A model generated the notes under the pieces. That model was not told the origin of the DNA. It made no database searches and saw nothing but the letters and a program-made list of their open reading frames with translations. A stretch of 64,000 bases of DNA from Wolfiporia cocos (lineage: Eukaryota > Basidiomycota > Agaricomycetes > Polyporales > Phaeolaceae). The stretch covers positions 3,596,001-3,660,000 of the forward strand of contig JACCLO010000004.1 in the NCBI GenBank assembly GCA_029448655.1. The letters run 5' to 3'. Below are positions 11,689-22,825 of the stretch, piece by piece (positions within the stretch are counted from its first letter, which is position 1; each line of letters starts with the position of its first letter). Both the position numbers and the translations under genes were made by a program.

Positions 11689-12536
11689 TTCCTTTACTTT
11701 TTTCATACTCGAATTTTGTGAGCTAGCAGATCAGACTTTGTACCGCCACGGCATAGATATATATGGTGTAAGAACCGAGAGGACTTGCGGCGACCAAACT
11801 CAGGTCGAAGCATCTGTAGCTGCCGACTGTTGCCCATTAACTAGTCATATGGCTTTCTGACGGATTAAAGAAGGCCATCTGATTTGATTGATAGACCCGA
11901 CTGTCTCAGTAACTTCCATGCATTGTTGCACAAAAAATTGCACGGGATATTGGGGGAAATGGCAGTAACCACTAGTGCTCGCAACGCTGTCCATATGGGC
12001 GCTTGCCAATCTTCCTCTCAGCGATCTTCCTCTGGTGTCTAACGAGTCTGATTTCTACCCTGCTGCCTCGCGTCGCCAACTTAGCTGGGCATGTTGCCTC
12101 ATGTTACAATTTTCAAGATGCAAAGCTGATCTAGAATACTTGTGGGCATATGTGGGTGGTGCACCTCGCGTGCCCGGCAGGCGCACCGAAGCGTGCGCAC
12201 GCCGCCGACGAAAAAGTATAAGAGCCGGCGCTCATTCATGTCCTGTCGCGCCTTGCTCTATTGTGTTCTCGGTAAACTATTGTTCCTCATTTAGTTCCTT
12301 CGGTAACCTCCTCATTATAAGACCATGCTTGGCCGCGGACGACCGTTTGTGGCCCCGGCGGTCTTTGGCTGCTCTAGATTCTATCCTGTTTGCGTTTTGA
12401 CCTCGCAGCACTTGCTCCGACATTTTACTTCCGTTCTGCTTAAAGATACCCTTCAACGTGCTCTTCACCAACCATCAGGCCACTCGCAATTCCAACTTGT
12501 ATCCTTTCTGTATCCAATTGCTCGTCAGCGCTCACC
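11689..12536. other. Intergenic/promoter region of copy B
   Basis: After the 5S terminator I see no gene. A TATA-like AAAAGTATAAGAG lies near 12210-12222, about 315 bp upstream of the next start codon, and is followed by pyrimidine-rich DNA, as in strong fungal promoters. Confidence 0.4.
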
Positions 12537-14041
12537 ATGATCCGGAATCCGTTCATTGTCCTGCGAGTTGTGGTATTCTGTGAGTGGCTCGTATTTGCAT
12601 CCGTCTGTGGCCGTACTCACATGTAAGTAGTCTTTTTGCTCTACCTGAACGTACTCGCAATGGTTGTAGCTGCGTGGAATGTGGTTTCATTGCAAGACAT
12701 GTATGTAAATCGTGAGTGTACGCCACTTCTTCTAATGCCACGAATACTCATTCAGCATGACAGTGAATGGTGCACCCATTTTTGTCATTTTCAATGCATG
12801 CTGCATCTTGTTCTACGTTCCAATGTACGTTCCTGTGTGCTCATATCAAGCTCAAGTAACTAACGATGGTGTAGGAGCCTCGCCGAGATTGTCTTTCGCT
12901 CGTCTTGGGCTCCTAAGGTGATGTTCGAGTGCGCGTCGACTGCAATTTTAGGCATACTGCAACTTGGTATGTAGCCAACACGCTGAAGTGATCGTATGAT
13001 ATGCTTATTGTATGACAGCGTGTGCAATAGATGTTACAATTAATGGACCTACTGTACAGTGCCACTCGGCAGGTCAGTTTTCTTGCCTTCGCTTATTGAC
13101 GACAATCTGACAGTAGTGTTTCCACAGGTAGATCGAGCGCTTGCGCTTCATCCGCTCTCTTAACTGCTATCACATGGATATCCAGTACCCTCTGTATGTG
13201 AAGATGCTGGTACCAATAGCTGTATGACGCTAACCGACATACAGTGCTGCTCTATTTCCTAGCCCTGGTTGGCACAGCAGCTGCTCACACCAACGCATAC
13301 CCCGCTCTCTGGGGAACGCCGATTACCTCCGTTTCTTGGTTCGTGGAGCCTCGGTTGCGGTTCCAAATGGTCTCGAAAGATATCGAATGGGACAGCAATT
13401 CCAACCCAGTCTTCAAGGGCGACGAATCTCCGAAGGCACGCGCCACTCGTTCTGCCTCTCCTGCATCCGGGTCTACCACCGCATACTCGGAGAAGCTGAG
13501 CCCCATCAGGGGCCTTGAGATCTCTCTGCCACAATGCCAGAGCGTAGAAAGCTTCCGTCCGAACTGGGCGAAAGACCTTGAGACGCGTCGGGGCGTCGAC
13601 CGGCCATTCATTGCCTCTCCGCAGCCGCCGGATAGCCTGCGCTTCCCCTGGCTGAAAGACGACGAACCGCGCCGCGTCGTCGAGCGGCCGTTCGGCGCGC
13701 CCGCGAATGCCAGGTCTCCAACAGACAGGCTTCGCTCCTACTGGAGCGCGTCCACGAACACGGTCTCGATCTACTCGACACCAGCACCGCCACTTCCCGC
13801 GAAGGCTCGCACATTCACGCGCGGCGGCGCGCAACATACGGGCAATGGCGAGTACGTAGTGGATGTCCGAAACGACTCCCTTCCCGTCATCACCCCCTCC
13901 CCCAGCCGTCCTATCTCTTACGGAATCTTTCCTGACGACGTGCAAGACCCAGATGCGCCCATTGAGTACCGCCACCGCTCAGAGTGGATCTCTGCGGAGG
14001 TACCGCAAACGCGGGGCGTTCGCACGCGACCTGAATATTGA
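12537..14041 (+). CDS. Four-helix membrane protein with Ser/Pro-rich tail (copy B)
   Basis: Seven exons: 12537-12579, 12631-12700, 12756-12824, 12875-12966, 13019-13072, 13128-13193 and 13245-14041, giving 396 residues. The intron phases match those of copies A and C, and exon 4 is 92 nt as in copy A. Helices are FFLLYLNVLAMVVAAW, IFVIFNACCILFYVP, ASTAILGILQL, and LLTAITWISSTLLLLYFLAL. The loop between helices 3 and 4 keeps the two cysteines (VQC ... SAC). The cytoplasmic tail of about 260 residues is rich in Arg, Ser and Pro and shares almost nothing with the tails of the other copies. The gene is transcribed toward the proton channel gene. Function unknown. Confidence 0.8.
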
Positions 14042-14287
14042 TTATTCACCGCCGCATCACCCCATGACACGACCATTCAACGAAGAAACGCTATGTAGAC
14101 ACTGGACTGTCTCGCGGACTTGCATGTAGTATAACATCCGCTGTATCGATCGGCTTATTAGAGATTTGTAACAATACATCTGTATGTACTCCAATACACT
14201 GTTAATCGTGTCCGTCGAATGGTGGATAAGCAGCACAATGAGACTCCGGATAAATGTAGCGTGTCCATACACAAAATCAAGAAGCCT

Positions 14288-15062
14288 CTAGATTTCTGAG
14301 TGCTCCAATACCCTGAGCCGTTCTCGTAGCCTTTGATTCTCTTCGCGAGCATCTGCGAGGGCGACTATAACCCCCTCAAGCTCTTGTCTGGTTTCTGCCA
14401 GTTGCTGAGCATCCCCTTCTTCCAGCTCTCCAGCGCTGACAGCGATACCTATGGTTGACAAGTTGAGCATTGCTGTGTCCAGGTACAGCCGTGTACTGCT
14501 CATACCTTGAACCAACTTGACAAGCCGCCACAACCGTAGAACAATCAGCAATGACGCCAGCTCTCTCTCGCGTCCTCTTAGAACGACTTCCAATACGAAT
14601 GTTGTGATTATCACGACAGCATCAAAGAAATGAAGCGACGAGTGTGTAATATGACTCCCGGGCTTGTAATATCTCCACCCAAATGACCAAGTAGCAATAG
14701 GAATTTCGATAAGGAAGAGTGAGTTGATGGCAAGGGAGACATATGCGAGTACGGTAAGCCACAGAGGCTGATCCTCCTCGTTGGGCGCGCACGTTTCGTC
14801 GAGGAAAGTGTAGCTCAGATCAGCGAGGACGCAAGCCGAGTCAAGTAGTACCTATACCACCATAGACACAACATGTTGGCCGCATAGACAGCAGCAGAGT
14901 AAGAGGAATACGAGCCAGTGCTATGACCGTCTTGTGCAGCCTGCGCGATTCCAGGAACTCCGCAGTCTGCTCTTGCCTTGTGATGTACTTGCTTGGCAGT
15001 GTCTCTGCTTGGTCTGCCTCATAAGCATTGTGAGATGGTAGAAGAGGCTCTCGTTCGGACAT
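14288..15062 (-). CDS. Voltage-gated proton channel (Hv1-like)
   Basis: This is a stand-alone voltage-sensor domain that conducts protons across a membrane when depolarised. From the start (MSEREPLLPSHN) come S1 with the selectivity Asp in VLLDSACVLADL, and S2 with a Phe and Glu in LFLIEIPIATW. S3 has an Asp in FFDAVVIITTFVLEV. S4 reads LIVLRLWRLVKLVQG. A C-terminal coiled coil follows (EEGDAQQLAETRQELEGVI...), as used for dimerisation in known Hv1 proteins. In S4 the animal R-x-x-R-x-x-R pattern is R-x-x-R-x-x-K. The last intron (about 14453-14510) gives VQ-G-IAVSAG. The intron inside S1 (14852-14915) has no GT donor in the right phase; a GC-AG intron after IAL restores a full-length S1. It lies tail-to-tail with copy B and head-to-head with copy C of the tetraspan family. 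Confidence 0.85.
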
Positions 15063-15647
15063 GTTGTGGTTGCGATGGCGAGGAGACAAGCGGCGGCCCT
15101 GCACAGGTTCGCCTCCGGCGCTACAGGGAACATGCGCTACGGCGGCTACCAGCTGCATCAGCTGCATTACGCGTTGTGTCACGTATGTGACGTATCGTGC
15201 CTTGCGCGTTTCAGCTTGCCTGTTTCAGCCGCGATTGCCTCATCTTAACAGCTTGCGGGAGACAGCTCAGACACTCGGCGAGTCGCCATGTAGTACGTTT
15301 TAGTGTGCCGACGACTGCCCCGAGGATGCATACAACTACCCCTGGTCGCGTCCGGCGTCGTCGTCGGTTTGTTTGAGTGAGGCTGCGCTTGTCAAACTAT
15401 TGATGACCATCACAAGCTCTCACTACAACGCCGGCATCTTGATGATCCGCAGGAAGGAGGCTGTCAAATATGCGCCTCTCGATGCAGTTCTGTCTCAGGA
15501 TCCCTTTCCTCTCCCTTCATTTCATTTCTGGGCACTGACTGCGTCGGCCCCTGGTTTCTTTAGTCCCTGGCGGCTTTTGGTCTTCTGTTCAGCTGTGTTA
15601 CTAAAACCGTTTCTTTTATTTCCTTCGTTCCTGTGAATAAACTTACC
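15063..15647. other. Divergent promoter region
   Basis: This is 585 bp between the divergently transcribed proton channel and tetraspan copy C. No gene is seen. The last 150 bp before copy C is pyrimidine-rich. Confidence 0.4.
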
Positions 15648-17331
15648 ATGGAACCTTGGGTCCTGTTCCGCAAATTCCGCACTGTACTTTTTGGTAAGTG
15701 CTGGGGGGTCAACATGAATACTGCCTGTGTTCACCAGATGTGCACAGCTGTAATTTCCGTGATTAGTCTATTATGGGCCATTCTGCTGTCAGTTTATCTG
15801 GCTCGTGAGTGGAAGCATGGAGATAAAGCGCAACGTCAGTAATATCATCAGCCCGTCCGGTTCAAATGCTAATTAATGATTTCCGGCCATAGGGATCATC
15901 GTTCTCTTGATGATCTGTGGAAATGTCTTCACATCTGTCCTGCTCTATCTCATGTGGGTGTTTCGAAGCAATGGAACTGCATTGAGATCTCACCGTCTTC
16001 AAAGGATCGTTGTCATGTTCCAGCTCTGGTTGGACTTCTCACGGACCGTATTCCTCTTTGCTCTTCACTTTGGTGCGTTATTTCAATCCTGAGGACCTCG
16101 CAATAAGCTCAATGAAGTCGCCAACAGTTCTTGCTGTTCTTCTATCTATATTCGGACACAAGTTCGATTGCACTGTCTTCGGTAAGATCTGACTTCATCT
16201 CATATGAATACATTCCAACACAAATTGCAACGCAAATTGTGAATAGGATCCAGAGACACTTGTGATAGCGTGTACGATTTTGCACTATTTATTGTGTGGA
16301 GCATGGTCGCACTCTGTGAGTCCCAATGCCATTGATCTATGTCATTGGCTTACTGTTCTCTAGTCGTCGTACATGCGGTGGTACTCGGTGTTATGTCTCG
16401 CATGCCGCGTCCAGAGCCTGACATGACGGAGAAGCTCGTCTCCGAAACGAGTTCAGAGAAACCTAGAGGCGACATCGAGGAAAACATCGAGCCGGATCCG
16501 GATAGCCCCGATTCGGTTGTGTCGCAGGCTGAACGCGTACAAGCTGCTCCCGCGAGACTGGTCGTCATGGAGGGTGCCTCGCGCCCTGTATACACCCCTC
16601 CTCCGCCTCGGAAGCTGCTGCTTGCTGATAGCGCGAGAGGCTCGTATGGCACCATGGACCCGACGGACTACCTCCCCACGTTACCTTATGGAGCTTCTTC
16701 TCTGGAGGGTTTCATGACATCTTCGAGCCCCGCGCCCTCGTATACCTCGCAGGATCCGGTCTTCTCACGCCCCCCACAGTCTGAGAGCCGCTTCCATCCA
16801 CGCCCGTTCCACCTCGACCAGAACGCGCTTTCTCGCTCGGGTTCAGTGTCCTCGGTAACGACTGTCGATTCTGTGATCAGCGCATACAACCAGCTCCCGG
16901 ACTCGAACGCGCCAGCGCGCCCTACCCTTGCCGTGGTGGCACAGCACAGGCGGTCCGCATCACTAGGCGCGAGATCCTTCGACACCTTGCCACCGCAATT
17001 GCGTCCCGGCACACCCCTCGGGAACCGTTCACCTAGCCCGGCGCTCAACGCCCTCGCCGCACAGGTCCATACGCGCACGCGCACCGCGACGCTGGATTCA
17101 ATCCACTCTGTTGTCCCCAGCCTGCTCTTCATGGAAGGCGAGGCGTCGCCCGCGCGCGCACATATGAGGGCAAACAGCAACTCATCGACGCGCTCGAACT
17201 TCTCGAGCTCATCGCTGAGCCGCCAGCCAACCGTGAAGCTGCACCTACCAAACCCGTACGACACAGTGGATGAGCCGCCCGTGCCCCAGCGGAGTGGCAG
17301 TCTTGACTTGACCACCGGTTCCGCCGTCTAG
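15648..17331 (+). CDS. Four-helix membrane protein with Ser/Pro-rich tail (copy C)
   Basis: Seven exons: 15648-15693, 15748-15804, 15893-16072, 16128-16181, 16247-16315 and 16364-17331, where the 180-nt exon 3 equals exons 3 and 4 of the other copies fused, so six exons are actually present; the product is 457 residues. The remaining junction phases agree with copies A and B. Helices are AVISVISLLWAILLSVYLA, IIVLLMICGNVFTSVLLYLM, LDFSRTVFLFALHF, and DFALFIVWSMVALFVVHAVV. The loop cysteines are kept (FDC ... DTC). The tail of about 315 residues is rich in Ser, Pro, Thr and Arg, and looks like a phosphorylated, unfolded cytoplasmic region. No known function. Confidence 0.8.
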
Positions 17332-17843
17332 AAGTCTCTGGAAACATCTTGGCCCGTCTAGGATATCGGTGCACCTAACGACCTGTCCGCACAATCAGTA
17401 TGGTGGACGCCGCCTGTCCACATACCTGTGTTCTTCGCCCCCGCGCACACACTCATTGACACTGGGATCCTGGAGACGGACATGGGCGGGTTTCTCGCTC
17501 TGGACATGCTTATATCGCCCCTATTGTCCTGTATCTGTCCAACAGTCAGGATCATTCTTGGTCGTCATGATACGGACATGTTCACTGATGGTATGCTGTT
17601 GCAGTAGTATCAATGAAATAGCGTCGACACATCGATACAGAGAACGTAGAAGTGCGTGCAGCTAAGTCACTGAGCCGTTTGCTCGCCAATACAGTGACAC
17701 TTGAGCTACTTAGACCGTTCACATAATCGGAGGCGTCTAATGTCTCTTGAGTTTTGCAAGTCCCATCAACCTAAGTGGCGCCACTTGCCGAGCTCCATTT
17801 TTGTGGCATTTCGTGATTTACACGATAGGTGAGGTGTATCATA
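17332..17843. other. Convergent intergenic spacer
   Basis: The 3' ends of copy C and of the coproporphyrinogen oxidase face each other here. No gene is seen. Confidence 0.45.
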
Positions 17844-18910
17844 TCAGACCCACTCCCTCGGATGTTTCAGCACCTGTATCGTCTTCCCTTCCTCCGAACC
17901 CTGGTCAGATCCCATTTCACTCATGTATTCCCACCTCGCCGTCTCCGGAATGCTCATGAGCACACTCTCAACCCTAACCCCGGGCGTCGACAACCCGAAC
18001 TTCGTTCCCGGCTCACACACGAGATTAAACTCCACATATCGTCCACGGCGTAGCCCTTGCCACCGCAATGCGCGTACGTCGCTCTGCATGCGCATGCGGC
18101 GCTCTAGGATAGGGAGATATGATGGCAAAAATCCATCAGCGAGAGCTTGAATGAACGCAAAGACCGCGTCTTGTGTTCTCGGCCGGCTGTGCGAGAGGGC
18201 GGGATCGGCGTCGAGGCGGGCGTGTGTAGCATCCGACAGGTCGCGGAAGAATATGCCCCCGACGCCGCGGTGCTCTTGCCTGTGCGGGATGTAGAAGAAC
18301 TCGTCGCACCATTGTTTGCATGCGGGATAGAGCGTGGTGCCACCGTGCGCGTCGCACACCGATTTGAGCGTTTTGTGGAAGTGGTGGGCATCTTCCTCGT
18401 ATAGGTACGTAGGCGTAAGATCTGTTCCGCCACCGAACCACCACGCGAGGACTGTCTTCTCGTCCGCATGTCCATGTTCGGACGATTTCTGGGAGGCACT
18501 CAGAACCTCGACGTAGCGGTAGTGCATATGGATGCTAGGCGCATGAGGATTTCGTGCATGTACGACGACGCTGGTCCCCGTTGTGTACATGGGAAGACCT
18601 AAGGACGGATCCTTGGGGATCGACGGATGAGTCACACCCATGTGTCGTGCAGCGGCCGGAGACAATACGCTGTGAACGACGGATGTGTTAATCCCTGCTT
18701 TCTCGAATATCGAGGCATTTCGGATGGTGACAATGTCAACCCTGCGAAGACGCAGGTGGTGCCTCCGCCACCCTGAGGCCGAGACCATTCATCGCGCCTC
18801 GGCGGTGGTGCTTCTGGATCAAACTTCTGCAGCGCTACAATGATGTTTTGTTGCAGTGCGGCGAAGTATTGCTCAGCCCGCTCTCTCATGGAATGTGTGG
18901 GAGTTGACAT
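17844..18910 (-). CDS. HEM13: Coproporphyrinogen III oxidase, with a frame break near the N-terminus
   Basis: This oxygen-dependent enzyme converts coproporphyrinogen III to protoporphyrinogen IX in heme synthesis. The N-terminal part (MSTPTHSMRERAEQYF ... WSRPQGGGG) and the rest (NASIFEKAGINTSVVHSV onward) are in different frames. Downstream hallmarks are all present: NPHAPSIHMHYRY, WWFGGGTDLTPTYLYEED, KQWCDEFFYIPHR, RGVGGIFFRDL, FLPSYLPI, RRGRYVEFNLVCEPGTKFGL, RVESVLMSIPE and the exact family ending PREWV. Between GGGG and FEKAG the DNA is 23 nt longer than the usual spacing, and no GT-AG intron of credible length bridges the two frames (region about 18735-18775). It may be a sequence error, an unusual splice, or a real lesion. 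Length otherwise fits the family. Confidence 0.85.
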
Positions 18911-19132
18911 GTTGGCGGTCCAGCTAGTGTGGTGATGTAAACGGGAGATGACGACTTGCCTACCGCCTAGCTGCCCTCGCAGTCCAGATGTGCCCAAGGC
19001 TGAAACATGATCCTGGTCTAGGAGCTTCGCGCATCACGAGCGAACGTATGCAGTCGATTCCCTTTGATTTACTGTACAAGAATTGTCCATGTTGCCAGCA
19101 GTCCATCCGATCAGCTGGTATACTGGCTTAGC

Positions 19133-19963
19133 TTAGCCGATCCTGAGTCCCAACGCGAAGCCTGCAACAAATGATGCTCTCTCTTGGAAATCTGCAGTCA
19201 AGAAATCGATAATCCACCGGAACAAGGAGCCGACGGTGGGTGCCCTCCTCTGCCCGCTAGCGTCCGTCCTGTAAAACAAGTTCTCAAATCGGGAGCTTGC
19301 GCGCGCCCAGTCGACGCGAACAAGAGATAAAGAGCCGAGATACTGTCCATCTGCTGTAAGCAGTATAATATGACTTTACACGATTGACCTGACCTGCAGT
19401 AGCACGAAGACTCCGCCAAGGACGAAAGCGACAGCTTTTGCGCCTTTCTTCACAAATACCCCAGCGCATACACCCGCTACAGTACCAAAAGTGAGTTCCA
19501 GGTAGTTGACATTGGATGAAGGCGGAGGCGGAAGGCCCTCTGGAGATTGGAACGGTGCTGATGTGCTGGGGTGCGAGATAGGGTAGGGAGACGTTCTGGC
19601 TACGGCAGCTGTGACGGCATGCATCGCGTTAGCAATATACGTAGTACTGATTGGTTTGGCATGCATACGTTCGCAGAAGATCATAGGCGCTGCGAGGATC
19701 GACAAACAAAGTCCCACACTTGCCACTCCGGCGAGTTTGCCCCAGAACAAGACACCCCGACTTGGTATAGTGTGCGCAAATTTGGCTTCAAGGGAGAGTG
19801 TCCGAGCCGACGTAAAGAAGTGTGTACGAGGAATTGCGTGCTTAGACAAGGCTGGTATCGACGAGGAGGCCGACATCTGCCGCGTAACTATCGGCTGGAA
19901 AAGGTTCGGCCGCAACGCGCCTATGGCCCGAGAGATCCCAAGAGACGCGTATACGGTAAGCAT
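19133..19963 (-). CDS. FUN14-family mitochondrial membrane protein
   Basis: Two exons. Exon 1 has an amphipathic, arginine-bearing N-terminus that looks like a mitochondrial presequence (MLTVYASLGISRAIGALRPN), a hydrophobic segment (LFWGKLAGVASVGLCLSILA) and the FUN14 core YLELTFGTVAGVCAGVFVKK followed by AVAFVLGGVFVLLQ. An intron follows, ending in ACAG before YLGSLSLVRVDW. The last exon ends FLTADFQERASFVAGFALGLRIG, with the stop at 19133-19135. Animal FUNDC1 is a mitophagy receptor; a fungal role in mitochondria is inferred from the family. An in-frame ATG at 20062 would add 33 residues. I prefer 19963 because the presequence begins there. It is transcribed divergently from NOP2. Confidence 0.85.
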
Positions 19964-20214
19964 ATTGGCACTATACGCGGTGAATGAGATTAGTAACAGC
20001 TGAAGAGCACGCTGCACTAGGAAGAGGTGGGCGTGAGCGTTGCGGGGCAATGTCGATGACATCAGATCACCTGACCGCGTCCATCACAGGTGTCACGTCG
20101 CGTTGCTGTCACGGGCGGTTGCGCCAATTTTACCCGTTACCTTTCTGGGAAAATTCGGTCCTCTGTAATCCTGTTATTCTAAGTCTACCGTACGGCTTTT
20201 GGCTCTGCTTCACT

Positions 20215-22716
20215 ATGGGTCATCGCGCAAAAAACAAGCAAGGAGACCCGGCTTCGCTCCCGGAGGTGCAAAATGTTACTGGGTCGTCGTCCAAGAAACC
20301 AGGAAAGCGTAAGGCCGACGCGGACGCCGGTAGCAAGGAGAGCAAGAGGCCAGTGAAGAAGGCTCGGGAGAATGTCGAGAGGCCGCCCCAAAAGTCGCTT
20401 ACTGGAAAGGCGAAAGTTCCTGCTAGCAAGCAGGTGGCGAAGGCCCCTGCTAGCAAACAGACAGCGAAGGGAGGAAAGAAGGGTGAAGGGAAACGCAAGC
20501 AGGTTACATTCGAGGAGGAAAGCCAGGGGGAGAGTGGTGAAGGGTGGGAGGATGTCGATGCCATGGACATCGGATCGCAAACAAAGTACATTCCTTTTCG
20601 GCCAAAGCACCAGTACTTGCTGACAGTATATTGCAGGTCATTATTCCACGACAATGAGCATGAGGAGGGCGAAGGTTTCATTGGGGACCTCAACGATGTC
20701 GACATGGACGATGCAGACGCCGATGAGTGCGTTCATTCCCACATTTCATCTCAAACAAATCTGCTCAACAATCCTACTATGCGCTTCCAGCGACGATCTA
20801 CTGAACGGGCCAGTCCAAGAGCTCGATCTTGGTTCGGACGAGGATGAGATAGAGCTTGCGCCCTCTCGGACGAAGGGAAAGAAATCGAAACAACATGAAC
20901 GGCCCCTCAAGATTATCCCAACTGCTTCAGATGACTCCTCTGACTCGGACGACGACGACTCGGACGAAGATGGTCCCATCACTATTGCTAATATGGAGGC
21001 CCGCTCGCGAGCTATGGACGTAAAAGCTGCTCGTGAAGCCGAGCTGGATGCTGAGGAAATGCGGAATGCTGAACTTGCGGGGGAGGAGGACGACGATCTC
21101 GCAGATGCAGACGACGAGGAGGCTATGGAAAGCGACGGAGGTGACGGGGAGGGTGCATTCCATCTGCCCACGGCAGAGGAAAGGGAAGAGGAAAAGAAGA
21201 GCGGTGGGCCAGATGTGCACACCGTACAACGGCGCATGCGCGAGTGCGTCCGTGTGTTGGGCAAGTTTAAGAAGCTGGCCGCGAAAGGACGGTTAGTCTC
21301 AGATCCCAATCTGCCTGTTTCGTCATTGATACCGTCGACACGTCAGACCACGCTCAGAGTATGTCCATCAACTCATTTCCGACATCGCGAGTTACTACGG
21401 ATATAACGAATTCCTCGCCGAAAAGTTGTTCCAGCTTTTCCCGGTCGCTGAGGTGTGTAATGTTCGCGGATCCCATCAGTGTGTGACCGGAGCTGAGGAT
21501 GGTCCAGGCTATTGAATTCTTCGAAGCAAACGAAGTCCCTCGGCCTGTGACCATTAGGACCAACACCCTCCGAACTCGGAGGCGAGATCTCGCGCAGGCG
21601 CTCATCAATCGCGGCGTCAACCTCGAGCCCATCGGCAAATGGACGAATGTCGGGCTACAGGTGTTCGAGAGCAGCGTCCCAATCGGTGCGACGCCGGAGT
21701 ACCTCGCAGGACACTACATGCTGCAGGCCGCCTCGTCCTTCCTGCCTGTGATCGCGCTGTCCCCCCAGCCCGGCGAGCGCGTTCTCGACATGGCCTCTGC
21801 CCCCGGTGGGAAGACGACGCATATGGCCGCGCTGATGGAGAACACCGGCGTGGTGTTTGCGAACGATGCGAACAAGGCACGCACGAAGAGTCTCACGGCG
21901 AACGTGCACCGCCTGGGATGCAAGAACGTCGTGGTGTGCTCGTATGACGGCAGGGAGTTCCCCAAGGTCATGGGTGGGTTCGACCGCGTGCTCCTCGACG
22001 CGCCGTGCAGCGGAACGGGAGTCATCAGCAAGGATGCCAGCGTCAAGACGAACAAGGTATGATGCCCGGCGCCGGGTCGTACCACATGGGATCTAATCAC
22101 CCTCTATCTTAGTCTGAGCGCGATTTCGCGCTCCTGTCACATCTCCAAAAGCAGCTTATTTTGTGCGCGATCGACAGCGTGACACCTGACTCGAAGACAG
22201 GCGGGTACCTCGTTTACTCGACGTGTTCCGTGACGGTCGACGAGAACGAGGCCGTCGTCGACTACGCGCTGCGCAAGCGGCCGAACGTGAAGCTCGTCGA
22301 CACCGGGCTTGAGTTTGGACGCCCGGGATACACCAAGTACCGCGGCAAGACGTTCAACGAGAAGCTCAGCCTGACGCGCCGGTTCTACCCGCACGTGCAT
22401 AACATGGACGGTTTCTACGTTGCCAAGTTTAAGATTGAACGACGGGCAAAGGCGCCGCCCAAGGACGAGGGCGCGGCCGCCAGCAAGAGCGCGGCTGCCG
22501 AGGAGGTGGATGGTGGTGATGCCGACGTCGGCTTCGATAGCGAGGAGGACAAGCCTTACCTCGAAGGTGGGTCTATGTTGCCAGGTTCAATATCCGTCGC
22601 GATGGCATTGACGATGGGATCTCGCAGAGGCAAAACGGAAGATGATGAAGGCCAAAGGCCTGCGCGTCCCGCCGCGATCGAAGGCTCTTCCTACGGCGGT
22701 AGAAGCCGCAGCATAA
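20215..22716 (+). CDS. NOP2: 25S rRNA (cytosine-5) methyltransferase Nop2
   Basis: Nop2 is a nucleolar methyltransferase that makes m5C in the large-subunit rRNA and is needed for 60S assembly. The start MGHRAKNKQ leads into a Lys-rich nuclear/nucleolar region, then a long acidic stretch ([13 protein letters not shown]). [19 protein letters not shown] and the PUA-like start of the methyltransferase domain follow ([20 protein letters not shown]). SAM-binding motif: [17 protein letters not shown]. Motif [16 protein letters not shown]. Motif VI with the catalytic Cys: [18 protein letters not shown]. Introns interrupt the acidic part, the region at about 21292-21350, the point after SVKTNK (about 22057-22113), and the tail. 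The last exon ends [20 protein letters not shown] with the stop at 22714-22716. Lys-rich ends agree with nucleolar proteins. Confidence 0.93.
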
Positions 22717-22825
22717 AGGATCGGCCTGGAACTGCTTTCCATTACGGTGTCTTTCAGGGTCTGTACGGCGTGTCTGGGCTGGAATGCTGCAATCGAGAGG
22801 ACGAGCGACCGTCCACTGTGTGCTC

